Shown: positions 35,451-49,180 of the stretch, piece after piece
How positions within the stretch are numbered: the first letter of the stretch is position 1
Layout: every line of letters starts with the position of its first letter
NCBI GenBank assembly: GCA_018340805.1
Contig: JACMZG010001913.1
Span: 27,036,099 to 27,100,098, forward strand
Direction: 5' to 3'
Source of the DNA: Microvelia longipes
Lineage: Eukaryota > Arthropoda > Insecta > Hemiptera > Veliidae
Length of the DNA stretch: 64,000 nucleotides
Notes under the pieces: model-generated
The model's database searches: none
What the model saw: the letters and a program-made list of their open reading frames with translations, nothing else
Told to the model about the DNA's origin: nothing
Translations under genes and position numbers: made by a program

Positions 35451-37384
35451 TTCCTTATCAAACGAAACGTTTGATGAAACGAAACTAAATAACTTATTCT
35501 TACTTATTTTTCGATTAAACTTTTATTATTGATTATAATTTGTACATCAGTAACTTCTATAAACCATTTTTAGCACATTTTTAACTTCTTTACTTTTGTT
35601 ATTTTATTACATAGGAGCCTTTGGTCCCAAGAAGGCCTTCAGCCTTCTTTTAAATTATTTGTTATAACACGGGATGAAGGTTACTAGCCATGTTTCTGGC
35701 GAATATTTGACTTGTAGGTCTCTTCGCCACCCCTTCGCCTAAATTATGGGTTAGCTCGGCTCGGCTTACCCATTGGTCATGCATCCGAGATAAGCTAATA
35801 GCCCGTATGTTGCTCATATTGGAATAGGTCCTCTTTTAGTATAAAAAAATAAAATAAAATAATATACGTTTAACAAGACGAAAGCAACACAACTTCAAGA
35901 TAACTTTTAAGACGTATTGACTAAATACATTTAGAACCACCAAACTTGCAAAAACTACTATAAAACTCGCACCAACATATGTTAGTTATACACCTATTTG
36001 CTATATGCTTAGCAAAGATAAATAATTAGTTAAAACGTAAAATCCAGTTACACTTTTCACATGTTTATTAGTATAGATCGTAGAACTATAGAGGTAATTA
36101 TTAAGTCCATTTTTAGAACAATAGAGCTTCGGTCTAGGGCGTACGCGGCGTCGGCGCTTAAAGCCACTTCGTGGCAACCTTTTTTTTTGTTTTGTATACG
36201 GTTCGGGTGTAATAGTTTTTAAAAATGGCAAAATGGTAAAATATTAGTGATAGTCTTAACAAATTAGTCAAAACCCGTGATTTGTTTACATGAAATCATA
36301 TATACCACTCGGTAAAATTAAAACTAAAACTAATGTAATTTCTTTGACTTCGCCATTTTGATTGTCTTTTACAAAAGTGAATGTTTATTAGGATTCAATG
36401 TATATTAGGATGATCAACTTAATCAAGTAAGTTTATGAATTTAAATGAATTTTGAATTTTTCGACGAGTAATTAAATTTAATTTAAAGTGTCATAATTAT
36501 TAGGAACACAATAAGTTTCTGTACTTTTGTATACTTGATTTCGGAGTTAAGTTTCATTCCGATTCGAGATGGCTGTTTAATGTTTGTCGTGAGACGCAAA
36601 AACCCAGTTTAGGAACTTGTGCATACTTCATGAGTTAATTCCTCTCTTATAAAACCACCTCCCCATCCACCAATCTCATAAGGCCATTTTCGTTTACAAA
36701 TTTTCCAAAATAGAGCAATTATAGTTTGGTGTAATTATTGTGTTGGATAGTAATAACCATTTAAGTAATTTAATTTGACTGACATTACGATAATGTAACA
36801 ATTAGAAAAAGCAAGATAAAGTTTTTGCTTTATTTTAATAACCCTTTTTCAAATAATTATAAAAATTTTGTCGTCATTTTTAATTTTACAAAGTAGTATA
36901 AAATTGAATTTTAGTTTTAGAAGTTTAGATAGAAATGAAGAAGAATTCAATTAAAAAATTTACATCACATTTACAAAAAAATAATTTAAAACGAGAAATA
37001 TAAAAAACCGGGGAACAAATTTAGATTGGCGCTCAATAGGGGAGGGGCAGGAAAAAGGCTTGTTTCGGGTGATTGGAAAGCATTTATTCCTCTGGTAATT
37101 TCCCCAATCTCTCCACCCTTTAACTCCACCTTGGCTTTTCTCCGTCGCTCTTTAGATTAACCAATCCCAGAATAGATTACGTAATTGTTAAACCCGACGG
37201 AATTTTTTCATCTGGTTCCCGGACGACTTTGCCTAATGGAAAAAATGATAATGAGCCGAAATGACGAGGAGGAGAAGTGATCGAAAAACTGACCTTTATT
37301 TTAAACAAAATCCTTCTCCATTTCAAGAAAGCCTCTACTACTTGTTTATCTTTAACACGTTTTCCTTTTTAATTAAATGATTAC
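35451..37384. other. Unassigned intronic DNA
   Basis: 35,615-35,840 (GGTTAGCTCGGCTCGGCTTA) and 36,120-36,200 (GGGCGTACGCGGCGTCGGCG) are GC-richer islands in AT-rich DNA and may be repeat pieces; neither has a partner here. Confidence 0.45.
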
Positions 37385-37850
37385 TGTTCCTATTCCTCAT
37401 CTATAAAGTATAGAGGAAAACTATCATATTTGCACAAAAAATTTGAAACCAGGATTCCATCTGAATTAACACGTTGTGTCCTCAGAAATAGATTTAATGA
37501 CGTAATTCAATTTTAATAATGAACTGTCGTAAATTTATAAAACAAAAAAAAAATAGTCGGATTGATGTGAAACCTAGCACACAAAAAGTCACGTATAAGA
37601 ACAACCAATGTGCCGTTTCTTTTTATTATAAGCATTACTTCAAGTTATATTTGATGAAATGTATACGTTTAAAAACCCGCAAAAAATTGAGTTGAAATTA
37701 GACTTGAGTGTATTTGATTATATGCTAAAAATACACAAGTACATAAAGTTTAATTTCAACACGCGTGGTACACCTACGGTTTCACCCGGATCACTAATGC
37801 TTAGCAGCATCGAGTTAAGTTGATCCCTGGGTACCTGAAGTTGATACTTG
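37385..37850 (+). mobile_element. R5S repeat, long divergent copy
   Basis: Starts with a TATTCCTCATC / GAGGAAAAC hairpin remnant and TTGAAACCAGGATTCC. It ends with a diverged 5S-like core, TTAGCAGCATCGAGTTAAG then CCCTGGGTACC (about 37,799-37,838). The distal CpG-rich end is missing. Confidence 0.6.
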
Positions 37851-38169
37851 TCAAATATCGTAGATATTAAAGTCGCATCTAATTGAGAAATTCTTGTTTT
37901 TCACATAAGGAATCAAATTTCAATTAAATTAGCTGATTCATCGTTTGCTATTTTTTTTAAAGAATTTATACTTTAATTTGATAAATATTGATAGTGATAG
38001 TAATTTGGGAGAGGAGATAGACCACCAAGCGAGTAGGCCACATTGTTGGGCCCTTTTAGCTGACTCCTTTAGATGGAAGATAGTGTTCTTTCTTATGAGT
38101 CCTAGTGTAGGCATTTTGCGTCTAATCCACAGAAGAGCCTTTACTCTAAATTTCTATATCTTCAACTAG

Positions 38170-38472
38170 AAACAACACGTGCCCCTTGGCCAGGCCAGGC
38201 TTTCCTGCTCTCGAAACCATAAGGCAGAAACATATATTTAATATAAACTACTATTGAGGGTCCAAAATTGTGCCTGAAACCCGGGTTGATTTTGCGTTAG
38301 GGATCTTCTACGAGTACCTACTCAGAACCACCGGCTTAAAGTCCCTTTTGAAGGACGGCACGTGAAAGGATTTCCATCCCTCGCACGAACATCTTAGAGG
38401 CCCGGACCGGGATCAAACCTGAACTGTCTGGGTGGCAGGCGCACACGCTAACCATTACACCACCGGGTCCCC
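38170..38472 (-). mobile_element. tRNA-derived SINE, minus strand
   Basis: Minus strand starts GGGGACCCGGTGGTGTAATG, then GTTAGCGTGTGCGCC and box B-like GGTTTGATCCC (38,409-38,419), then a body with AAGGGACTTTAAGCCGG and CAACCCGGGTTTCAGGC. The 3' limit is approximate. Confidence 0.7.
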
Positions 38473-38617
38473 TATTTGATAAATATCAAACCAATTCTGA
38501 TTATGAGAAGACACTTGGAACATTTGTCTTTCCTAGAACTGCAGGTTGTTACTAATCAACTTTATATCATTTGGTACTATCGAGTTTTGCAAAACATAAA
38601 TAGTTGACACAATATAT

Positions 38618-38886
38618 TTGTGCGACAGACACCAAGGAAATGTAAGAAGCAAAAAGCAATGCTACATCTGGGAGCTGTTCCATCATTCAACATCAGTGAT
38701 GGCTCGACATAATGTCATGCCCCACTCTGTTTCATTACGCCTAACTCATCAGGGCGCCGACGTAACGAAACAGAGTGGGAATGACATTATGTCGGCTATA
38801 AATGATGACGAATGGCGAATGATGGAACAGTTCCGAGATGTAGCATTGCTTTTTGCTTGTTACATTTCCTAGGTGTCTCTCGCACA
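38618..38886. mobile_element. Fold-back MITE, about 269 bp
   Basis: Nearly the whole element is one inverted repeat. The left end TTGTGCGACAGACACCAAGG mirrors the right end, whose complement is TTGTGCGAGAGACACCTAGG. Pairing continues through AAGCAAAAAGCAATGCTACA, CTGTTCCATCATTC and GACATAATGTCAT to the centre near CATCAGGGCG. The 84-codon ORF within is a by-product of the palindrome. Confidence 0.85.
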
Positions 38887-38934
38887 ACTAATCAAATTGT
38901 TCAGACTATTTTCCTTGTTTTATGAAATTATTTA

Positions 38935-39235
38935 AAATATTTGCTGATGGTTATTGCCGCTATGAAAAATATTTTCCGGATGGCACAGCTAGATCAAAAG
39001 ACTGATTTTAGTACCACATTTTCACTCTCTGGCGTAAACACACTAGGAACAATGGTGATATCACACATACACATTCAGATAGACCAAACAGCAAAAACTA
39101 TTGCAGAGGTCTTAAAAACACATTAATTGGATAATTCAGTTGAAAGCCTGGTTTAGAAGTTATTGTACAAATACAATACCTTTCCTTTTCAATATAGCTT
39201 CACTACTAGGTAGGGAAAAAGTAGAAAGTGGATTT
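38935..39235 (-). mobile_element. R5S repeat fragment, hairpin-end half
   Basis: TTTCCGGATGGCACAGCTAG, CACTCTCTGGCGTAAACACA, ACACATACACATTCAGATAG and AGTATTTTC-type terminal sequence match the reverse complement of the R5S hairpin-end half. The 61-codon ORF in it is spurious. Confidence 0.65.
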
Positions 39236-39789
39236 GAAGAGTTGAAAATTAGCAGAGATTGCTGCCTGGCGTGATGCCACTAGTGGCATAAAGATATCTC
39301 TCCTAAATGGTCCTCTTGCACACTGAGAGAAACCATTCGAGTAAAATACTGTAAATATTTCTGTGTGGTACACACAGTCTCACCCCATTTTCAATAACAT
39401 TAACAGTTCCCCTGTTTGTGTTGTTTAGTGTTAGTTTGTTGTTGTGTAAAAATAAAAGAAAGGATTTTAAATTGGGTCTACGTTTGCCGCAGTACAGTTA
39501 ATACTCTACCCCCCTCCTTCCTCATATTTAAAGTTATTTTATAAAAAATAAAACCTAACACTTGCGAAGCTTAGATTTTATTTTCATTTTTTTTTTAATT
39601 TTGAGTTCCAATTAATTTTTACAATTTTCTTTTACCTTTTGGCATTAGTTTAATCCTTATTTAATTTGAAACAAGGAAAATAAGTTTAATTAAATGGCTT
39701 TTTACGTGAGTATTTTGTATTTATATTATTAATGTGTATAAAACGAATTATAACGCAAGATTTTGAATACGATTTGCTGTATGAAATTC

Positions 39790-40026
39790 ATTTTGATGTT
39801 GAATTAGATTGAAGGACTTGATTTTGATGTAGAATTAGATTGAAGGATATGATTTTGATGTAAAATTAGATTGAAGGATTTGATTTTGATGTAGAATTAG
39901 ATTGAAGGATTTGATTTTGATGTAGAATTAGATTGAAGGATTTGATTTTGATGTAGAATTAGATTGAAGGATTTGATTTGAGTAAATTAGATTGAAGGAT
40001 TGATTTTGAAGTAGAATTAGATTGAA
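39790..40026 (+). repeat. 31-bp minisatellite, about 8 units
   Basis: Unit ATTTTGATGTAGAATTAGAT plus TGAAGGATTTG. Units 3 to 6 are near-identical; units 1, 2, 7 and 8 carry substitutions or short deletions, with homogenised units in the middle. No coding or splice signals recognised. Confidence 0.9.
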
Positions 40027-40438
40027 CAAAAAACAAAAACATCAAGCTGCGAAGTTACTATTCAAAAATGTTCCATTATCATTAAAAGTTATTAAAAAAA
40101 ATATTATCAATTTTTATTTTTAGTTTCAATACAAAAATAAGAAAAAATGTTAAATATAATGAAGGAAACCCGACAAAGTGTAAGAATATTATAATAATTT
40201 ATTAATTATAATTTAAATAGGGAAATAAATTATAATGACAGCTCATTAGAAATATTTATTTTCATATTCAAAGAAAAATAAGTTTTAAAAATAGCTGAAA
40301 ACATTTAATTAATCACGAATAACAGAGGTAACGACGCAATTTTATCGAACTTTAGTGACTTTTCATCATAAATCAAGGCTTATAAAGATACAAAAAGGGC
40401 GAAGAGAGCATGGAGGATATATATAACACACGCATAAA

Positions 40439-40470
40439 CACACACACACACACACACACACACCACACAC

Positions 40471-40526
<56 letters not shown>

Positions 40527-40541
40527 TATAATATATATTAA
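40439..40541. repeat. Compound CA/TA microsatellite
   Basis: (CA)n then (TA)n with short interruptions. The Tyr-Ile and Cys-Val ORF on minus is an artefact. Confidence 0.95.
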
Positions 40542-40587
40542 AAAGGAAAAATAAACGGATAAATAAAGAGGAAAGTGTATCTACCAT

Positions 40588-40797
40588 ATGTCAAAAGAAC
40601 CACGGATAGGATCAGCAGGGTTCAGGGTTCTGGCACGCAATGATATTGGGACTATCTTGAATACCTGTTCCACCACCAGAAATGTCCTTGGAAGTGGCAA
40701 AGATTCCCTTCCAAGGATGATAATTAGTGGTGTCTATAAGATACCTTGTAGTTGTGGAAAAGTTTCTATGCTGGATTGTGACCACTTTGCTTTTTAA
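40588..40797 (+). mobile_element. Penelope-like element GIY-YIG fragment
   Basis: Open stretch of about 69 codons, including SKEPRIGSAGFRVLARNDIG, STTRNVLGSGKDSLP and GVYKIPCSCGKV. The last part matches the start of the GIY-YIG endonuclease of Penelope-like elements (usual form GVY.IPC.CGK.YIG), and the stretch before it fits the RT-to-endonuclease linker. The YIG half is absent. Starts right after a TA microsatellite and is followed by a SINE-like repeat. Confidence 0.7.
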
Positions 40798-40834
40798 AAT
40801 GGTTGAGGTCAAAGGCTCAACCGACTTTTGGTGC

Positions 40835-41060
40835 AAAGGTCCGCATACCGGGCGAATTTTCTTTGAAATGCGTGCTTAAAAAATACATTTCTTGTTTAAA
40901 TCATTATGCTTATAACTTGTGGTGTAGCATTGCAATTATTTTGGATTTCTCAAAAGGAAATGCGCATAGCTAGTCCTTAGTGACTTATTGGTCATAAGTA
41001 TCCTAATCCATCCAAAGTTGCGTTGCACACCATTACTTGCACTTGTTTGAGGCTCATTTA
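40835..41060 (+). repeat. Dispersed repeat B, copy 2
   Basis: GGTCCGCATACCGGGCGAAT, TTTCTTTGAAATGCGTGC and GGTGTAGCATTGCAATTA align with the 29.8 kb copy. CTTGTTTGAGGCTC at about 41,042 matches the sequence at 29,701. Confidence 0.5.
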
Positions 41061-43136
41061 ATGCTTATTGGTGACAGGTTTTATCGTATTTTCTTTGAAA
41101 ATGCATAAGTATATACTTATTGATTTTTTTAGTCGGTGCTGAAACGTAGACATTTTATGAAAAAGGGTCAAATACTTTATTATTGAAAATGCTTTCCCTT
41201 CCACCTGTGTGGTAGTGAAGCAATTTTTGGAAAGAGACGTCACGGCCAGAGGGAGAGAAAAAATTAATTAAAACTCACTCTTCCTACTTGTTTCCCCCAC
41301 CACTTAATTACACGAATCCTGATTCGTCAAATATAGTCGGGCAAATATTTGGAGAACATGAAAAAACTAACAGGGAGTCTTGCATCGAGGCAACCTGTTA
41401 TGTATTATCATTGCTCCCTTTGTATAACAAGTTGATAAGGAAATTGATATCACACAGGGGAGTGTTTTGTTGTGTTGTATACTCAATGATTTTCCCATTA
41501 GCTGAAAACCTGGGAAAAGCTCGGGAAAGCGGGGAAAGTCTTATCTTAGTTTGACATACGTTCACCTGTTGAACGGTGTGTTTAACTGAAGATACCAGTG
41601 TGTGAGTAGGTAAAGTCAGTACGCCATATACTTAACTTTATCAAAAAAGTATAATGTTTAAAGACACCGGTATGTTACTCTGTTCTCTATTGTAAAGTGA
41701 AAACAGCTTCAGAAAGATTTATAAGTGATAAATTAATTTGAAATTTGATTTTATTAACGACTGATGAGTTTTATCTATCTCATAAAGAAATATCAAAGAA
41801 ATAATATTTAAAAAAAGAGTTTTGCTTCACATATAATATTTTAGTTTCCTAAACCAAATCTCTACACTGAAATATTTATTGCCAAATTTTAATGGTAATG
41901 TATTTCTTTGTTGTTAAAAGTTCAAATGCATTATGGTCCTTAATTGTATATTTATGGAAATACTACAAGGTGAGGAAGGATTTAAGTATTATCGGAGACA
42001 GGAGCATCGGAAGGGTTAACCTTTGAGATCTTACACAGCAAGAGCTGTATGCGGGTGCCTCGGGATCGGCCTGACCCAACCATACGTGGCATCGAGCCAA
42101 CCTGTTTTGTAGTTTACGTCAATTTTAGTCTTAGCAATAAAACAAATTTGATTTCGGCAGGATATAAGTGCGAGAAGACGACTATAACTACTAAATGAAA
42201 AGAGCAATATTGAAAAGTGTGTTGGTTAAAATTGTGTTATGACATAAAAGTCGAAAGAGAATGTTAGATAATTACGGGAGAAATGCAGTGAACGAACCAT
42301 TGCATGCAAATAAAACCGCATTGGCTTTTGCTATGTTTATCTTAAATGAGAAAAATACAACAAAACAAAAACAATGGTGATATGATTAACGAAGAAGTTA
42401 GTGTTCTTGTTGAATCATAATCGTGGTGTTGATTAGAAAAAGTTCACTTTGATATACTCTTTGAAAAAGAGTGAATTAAATGCTTTTAGTTAAGCAACTA
42501 AACAAAACTGCTTCTAGTCAGCACAAATACTCACCTTTGAAGATGCTTTCGACATTGAACAAAACATAGCCATCTTACATAATCACCTTCCAAAGATTTT
42601 AAACTTCTTTATGTAAGAAAAGTATCTCTATTGAAGAAAGAAAATTTCTAAATTAAAATTTTTATTATCTTTTTCAAAATTAAAATATCCGAGATATTAA
42701 CATTTAGGTAAGAGAAATCTAAAACTTTCAAGCGTCCAATCATTATCTTCGGCTTCATTTCTTTTTATATTTATAAGAATTGAATTAAAAGGAAGAAACA
42801 TTCAGATATAAAATGGGTCAGTGCCAAAAATATTAGAACCAAAAAAAGCCTTTAAAAAGCACTCAATGTCTTTTTGGCTCAAAATATGAAATGCTCTTGA
42901 TATTGATATTACTGTTTCAAAGTTATACATAAATTTTAATATAATAACGAAAATTTTATGCTTAGTACAAGAGTTCACACATATTTTGCCATGTGATGTA
43001 TGATTATTTAGCCGATGTAGAAAAAGGGAGAGAAGGAACGCTTCTTAGAATATTTTATATGAATCTGTGATTGCTAAATCGACTTCAAGAACATGGGAAA
43101 TTAAAAAGGTTGTATTTACCGCAAGTTGAAGAAGTA
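41061..43136. other. Unassigned intronic DNA
   Basis: The ORF at 41,288-41,554 has no domain. 42,010-42,110 (CGGGTGCCTCGGGATCGGCC) is a GC-rich piece of unknown origin, possibly SINE-derived. Confidence 0.45.
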
Positions 43137-43240
43137 ATTGAGGAATCAGCTATCGCCGATAATTGCTGTTGGATAAGAATATCCCAGTTCAGGGATATTC
43201 TGGTCCAACATAAAGTATCGACGGTAGCTGATTTTTCAAT
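43137..43240. repeat. Long imperfect palindrome
   Basis: Arms ATTGAGGAATCAGCTATCG ... AAGAATATCCC and GGGATATTC ... CGACGGTAGCTGATTTTTCAAT pair around AGTTCA at 43,186-43,191. The right-arm piece GTATCGACGGTAGCTGATT recurs at 33,806-33,824, just after the hammerhead-like motif, so it probably belongs to that element family. ORFs on both strands here are palindrome artefacts. Confidence 0.7.
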
Positions 43241-43845
43241 AAAATGGGAAATAGATATATTCAATCCCAAGTTTCCAGTCGTCAAGGGTTTGCCTTATTA
43301 GGGGGTATTGTGCTAAGCCTTTTTCATTTTAAGAGAAGAATTTACCTCCAAGAAAATATATACAATAAATTAATAGGTGGTTCGAACCCAAAAATGCTAA
43401 ATATTTTATTAGCAAGATAAAACTAAAAAAAATTACGCTTATAGGCTTGTTCGAAGTAGAGGGTAAATCATTAGATTCCCGTTGAATACTTATTTCAATG
43501 ACTAATTTTATGACTGTATAATTTAAATCTTTTGTCAATATATCATAGACTAGAGTAATAGTTACATCTTTACAGATAAATAATACTTATCAAGTATTTC
43601 TGAATAAGTATTATTCATATATACTTAAAATATTCATAAATATCTGATATTCCTGGAATAATCATGAGATGCAGCTTTTATACCTCAATATTCAGGCGTA
43701 CAGTGGCCGCATCCTGGCATTGATAGTGGCTCGTGTATGGATATTGCTGTCACTCGATTTACCACCACAATAGCAGAATGAGAAGCATTTGTAAGACATG
43801 ATTAAACATATTGTTTTCCAGTTGTTTTTACCTGTTCCAGCTAAA

Positions 43846-43874
43846 CAGGTTGTATAATTCAGTTATACAACCTG
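43846..43874. repeat. Perfect 12-bp hairpin
   Basis: CAGGTTGTATAA, loop TTCAG, TTATACAACCTG. Confidence 0.65.
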
Positions 43875-45962
<2,088 letters not shown>

Positions 45963-46157
45963 TTAATATGCTTTTTCCATTTCTGCCGTCTCAATCAATT
46001 TCATAAGTTCAATGTTATCACATTTGAAAGATTGAACTGTTTTATAACTGTCCTCTTGTTCTACGTTAACCATTTGAAATTCTTTAATAGATGAACCATT
46101 CCCTTTTTCCCCATGCAATTGTGCCCTATAGAGCTCAACGATGTCTTCTTTTAAGGT
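45963..46157 (-). other. Unassigned open segment with protein-like composition
   Basis: About 64 codons without a start, ending at a TAA. Includes KEDIVELYRAQLHGEKGNGS, QMVNVEQEDSYKTVQSF and IELMKLIETAEMEKAY. Charged and balanced in composition, unlike the AT-rich random ORFs around it. A stop lies just before it, and no splice sites or family were recognised. It may be a transposon gag fragment or a decayed exon. Confidence 0.3.
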
Positions 46158-46629
46158 TTAATTGTCTTATTTTTAACACTCATGGTGTTGAGCTGCTCTT
46201 TATTTACTTTTTCAAAAAGCATTTATGACTTTTATTGCGTTTTTAAATCACTCTTAGTTGCATTTTTAATACAGTCTTTGGTGAAGTCTTTAGAGAGTCT
46301 TTGGTAGAATTATTTCTTCTTCTCAAAGAATATGAATTACCGTACATTTTTAATTAATTAATTATTCTCTCACAAATTTACCAATAATATTATTTTAGGT
46401 TTTTAATGAATTATATTATCTTATGCTATTTAAATAGTTATAGTATTAGTTTGGAATAAGTTGTTGCATTTAATCACTGTCAGCACTTTTTGTTCTCTGT
46501 TAATAATTGAATTAATTTTCCTTATTGTTCACTAAACTATTCACAACACCATTGCTTACCCTACATGAACTAGAAACTACTGACTACAGACGCTTACACT
46601 TGGACTACTTGTTTAAGACTATGAGAACT

Positions 46630-46680
46630 CCAGGTCAAATGGCGAGCGCTCTACCTCTGAACTACCGGACTCGGAAACGG
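46630..46680 (-). repeat. tRNA-like SINE head fragment
   Basis: Minus strand GTCCGGTAGTTCAGAGGTAG, AGCGCTCGCCATTTGACC, with a box A-like stretch. No convincing box B follows. Confidence 0.5.
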
Positions 46681-46849
46681 TAGAGGATACTAATTGCAAT
46701 CGTGAATAAGATAAAAAAATAAAATAATAAAAATACAATCTAAAAATAAACAAACTTAATTTTGAATAAACCTATGCATTAATTGCGTAATATATAAAAA
46801 ATATATTATGTTAAATTTTCAAACATTCTATAAGAGCATAAAGACTTAA

Positions 46850-47470
46850 AATTTCTATCCTGACTCAAACACTTTAAGCTTCATATTAGAGCATTAGCGT
46901 TTAGACTTCTTTTCAAAGTAAAGAGCCTCTAAGCTTCTAGCTTAGCTCTTAAAACTTTTTATCAAAGCGTCAAGCCTACACACAAATTTTTAATGAAGCA
47001 ACTCAATATTTTTGTACTTCAGTACGTTATCAAAAGCATATGTCTTGAAAATTCTCATGATTGCATTAGATTATCAAATGTTTCATCAAAGGACTGTCTC
47101 TAGAAACTTCTCTTGAAAATGCATTCCGTTTTCAAATGCTTTACTAAAGCACTCAACAACCCAAAGGCACAACTTTAGCTTACTGCGACACAAACATGGC
47201 TGTCTTTACCGAAGTAAAGGCGAGATAAGTAATAGAATTAAATAAAGATATATTTATTACTTATTGATTATTAAAACACCGGTCTCCTTTATTCTACTGG
47301 AAATCAGTGAAAGCACCACCTTAAGATGTTTTGTAAGCTTCACTTTAACATAACATGCAACAATTCCACCTTAACATGCTGTGAAAGCATCACCTTAATA
47401 CATTGCGTAAGCATTAACTTAAGATTTTTGTAAGCTTCACTCACATATTGTGTAAGCATTTCCTAAATGT
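46850..47470. repeat. Two adjacent degenerate tandem arrays
   Basis: 46,850-47,180 repeats words such as AAGCTTC, TCAAAGCA and AAATTTCT about every 25-40 bases. 47,290-47,470 repeats CACCTTAA, GTAAGCATT and GTAAGCTTCAC about every 30 bases. Both are old and diverged. Confidence 0.5.
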
Positions 47471-48604
47471 AAAACATTTTTAACAAGATTAGTCGTACGG
47501 GAATGCTATTTAAATCCCTTGAGATCGAGTCTGCATAAGATGAAATATAGTCAAATATTTTGCAAATATATTAGAAATAACTAATAAATTGTTACAAAAT
47601 AAATAAATAAATAAACCAAATGAATTTATATGATAAATCCAGTACTGAATTTTCACAAAAGAAAATAAGGAAGAAAACCGCATGACAAAATAAAGGCCTT
47701 GGGAAAAAAGGCCCTGACTTATAGGGCTCGGGGACGGGGATTTATTGAGATTAAAACTTTGAGAGGCAACCTCGATGAAAAAGAAAACCTTTCGGTAGGA
47801 AAGCTAAAACAAAAAAATCAGCTCTAGGACAATACCAGCAAAAAACGGACCGAACTACACATCGAGTTGAGAGAAAATAGATCTGCCTTTTGGTAGATAA
47901 TGATGTGGAACTAATACTGCTCTGAACTCCCATCTATACAAATATACAAACTCTCTGAAAAGCCCACAAACCGCATAAGTTTTCAAAACAAAATGAGAGA
48001 GAAAAGAGAGCCGGTTTTCCCAGTGGTAAATTGAATAAATCAACACAAAAACTAGTACTTTTTCCAACTACCTTTTCCTCTCCGCTTTAAACATAACTAT
48101 TATTTGAATTTATTATAATGCAATGAACAAAGTTAATGAATGTTGTTTGTTTTTTGTTTGAAAAACAATTAAAATAGTTAAAAGTTAAAAACCAACCAAC
48201 GAATAAAATATGGACAAGCTTTTATCTTTGGTACTATGCTTCTCTAATATTAACATTGTGAATATCATAAAAATTTCAGGTTATTGTGTTTCTATCTTAA
48301 TATTCTTCTCTGTTGACTCTTACAAATTAATGGTTTCAATAGGGATGACCCCGAAAACTGAACTATGTTTCTCTGACCAGTACTCGCAAAACCTCAAACA
48401 AAGAAGGTACGACAGATTATAATAATTTAGAAGATCCATATATTTAGAAATAACAGTAAAATCATTAATAAAAATAAAAATCATTATATTTGTATGTGGA
48501 GAACAGGACTGTATCAAAGTAATTAATAATGTTAATTGAACTTCTTGATATTCTTCTCGGAAAATTTTCTCTGATAACTTATATAAATCAAGTATTTTTA
48601 TTAT
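47471..48604. other. Unassigned intronic DNA
   Basis: Overlapping short ORFs on both strands look random. A GC-richer stretch (AAGGCCCTGACTTATAGGGC) lies at about 47,709. Confidence 0.45.
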
Positions 48605-49180
48605 TATTAAGTGAGGCTAGGGCGAAGATAAACCCCACTTGCACTGCCTTCAGAGCTCTATAGGAGTGTCTCCTCGATTAGCCCAGGTCAGAAGAATCCT
48701 TTACCCCAGGCAAGGCCTAGGACTTTTTAGTCAGTAATTGGTAGAGTCAACTTTGTAAGAGTGCAATTACCGAAATTGAAAAACCTTGATAGACTAAGGG
48801 CTAACATATCAGACGAATTTGAAAGATTTCTTCCTCTCCTATTTATGTAAAAAGCAGTTTCGGTATCTGATTCACAAAGCCTACCCAGTGGGTTATCCTT
48901 AAGGTATCAATCGTATAATTTTGTTTACAAAGGTGACAGAGACTATTTATTAGTCTAGTTACTATTCCGAGATCATTTCTGCTTAGACTGAAGAGATCCT
49001 CAACCAACTTGATATTGGATCCTTTATCATGCCATAAGAGTGGCCCCAATGGTGCAGGTGATTGGTTAAAATCCTTGGCTATAGCTTTGGGTATGGCTAC
49101 TACGGTTTCAGGCCCACATGAGTAGTCTCAGACCCCATTTTTTGCAAGGACCTCTGCATGGTCGTTAGTGTTTCTACTAA
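48605..49180 (-). mobile_element. I-group LINE 3' remnant, related to the 62 kb copy
   Basis: From high to low: NDHAEVLAKNGV, GPETVVAIPKAIAKDF, then an open stretch (48,843-49,049) reading LSRNDLGIVTRLINSLCHLC. These match the end of RNase H and the downstream tail of LINE ORF2. The non-coding 3' part (TAAACCCCACTTGCACTGCC on plus) matches ATAGACCCCATTTGCACTGC at about 62,373, so the two are the same family. Confidence 0.78.

Noticed and set aside
38618..38872. 84-codon plus-strand ORF
   Set aside because: It spans a palindromic MITE and reflects the inverted repeat; no domain.
39790..40026. CRISPR-like array
   Set aside because: Units are directly adjacent without unique spacers, and this is eukaryotic DNA.
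43071..43301. Opposed ORFs of 76 and 66 codons
   Set aside because: They mirror each other across a palindrome and share no protein family.
43690..43740. TCCTGGCATTGATAGTGGC as a reverse Ig cysteine motif
   Set aside because: It does not read as D-x-G-x-Y-x-C in any frame and lies inside the Ig2 intron.
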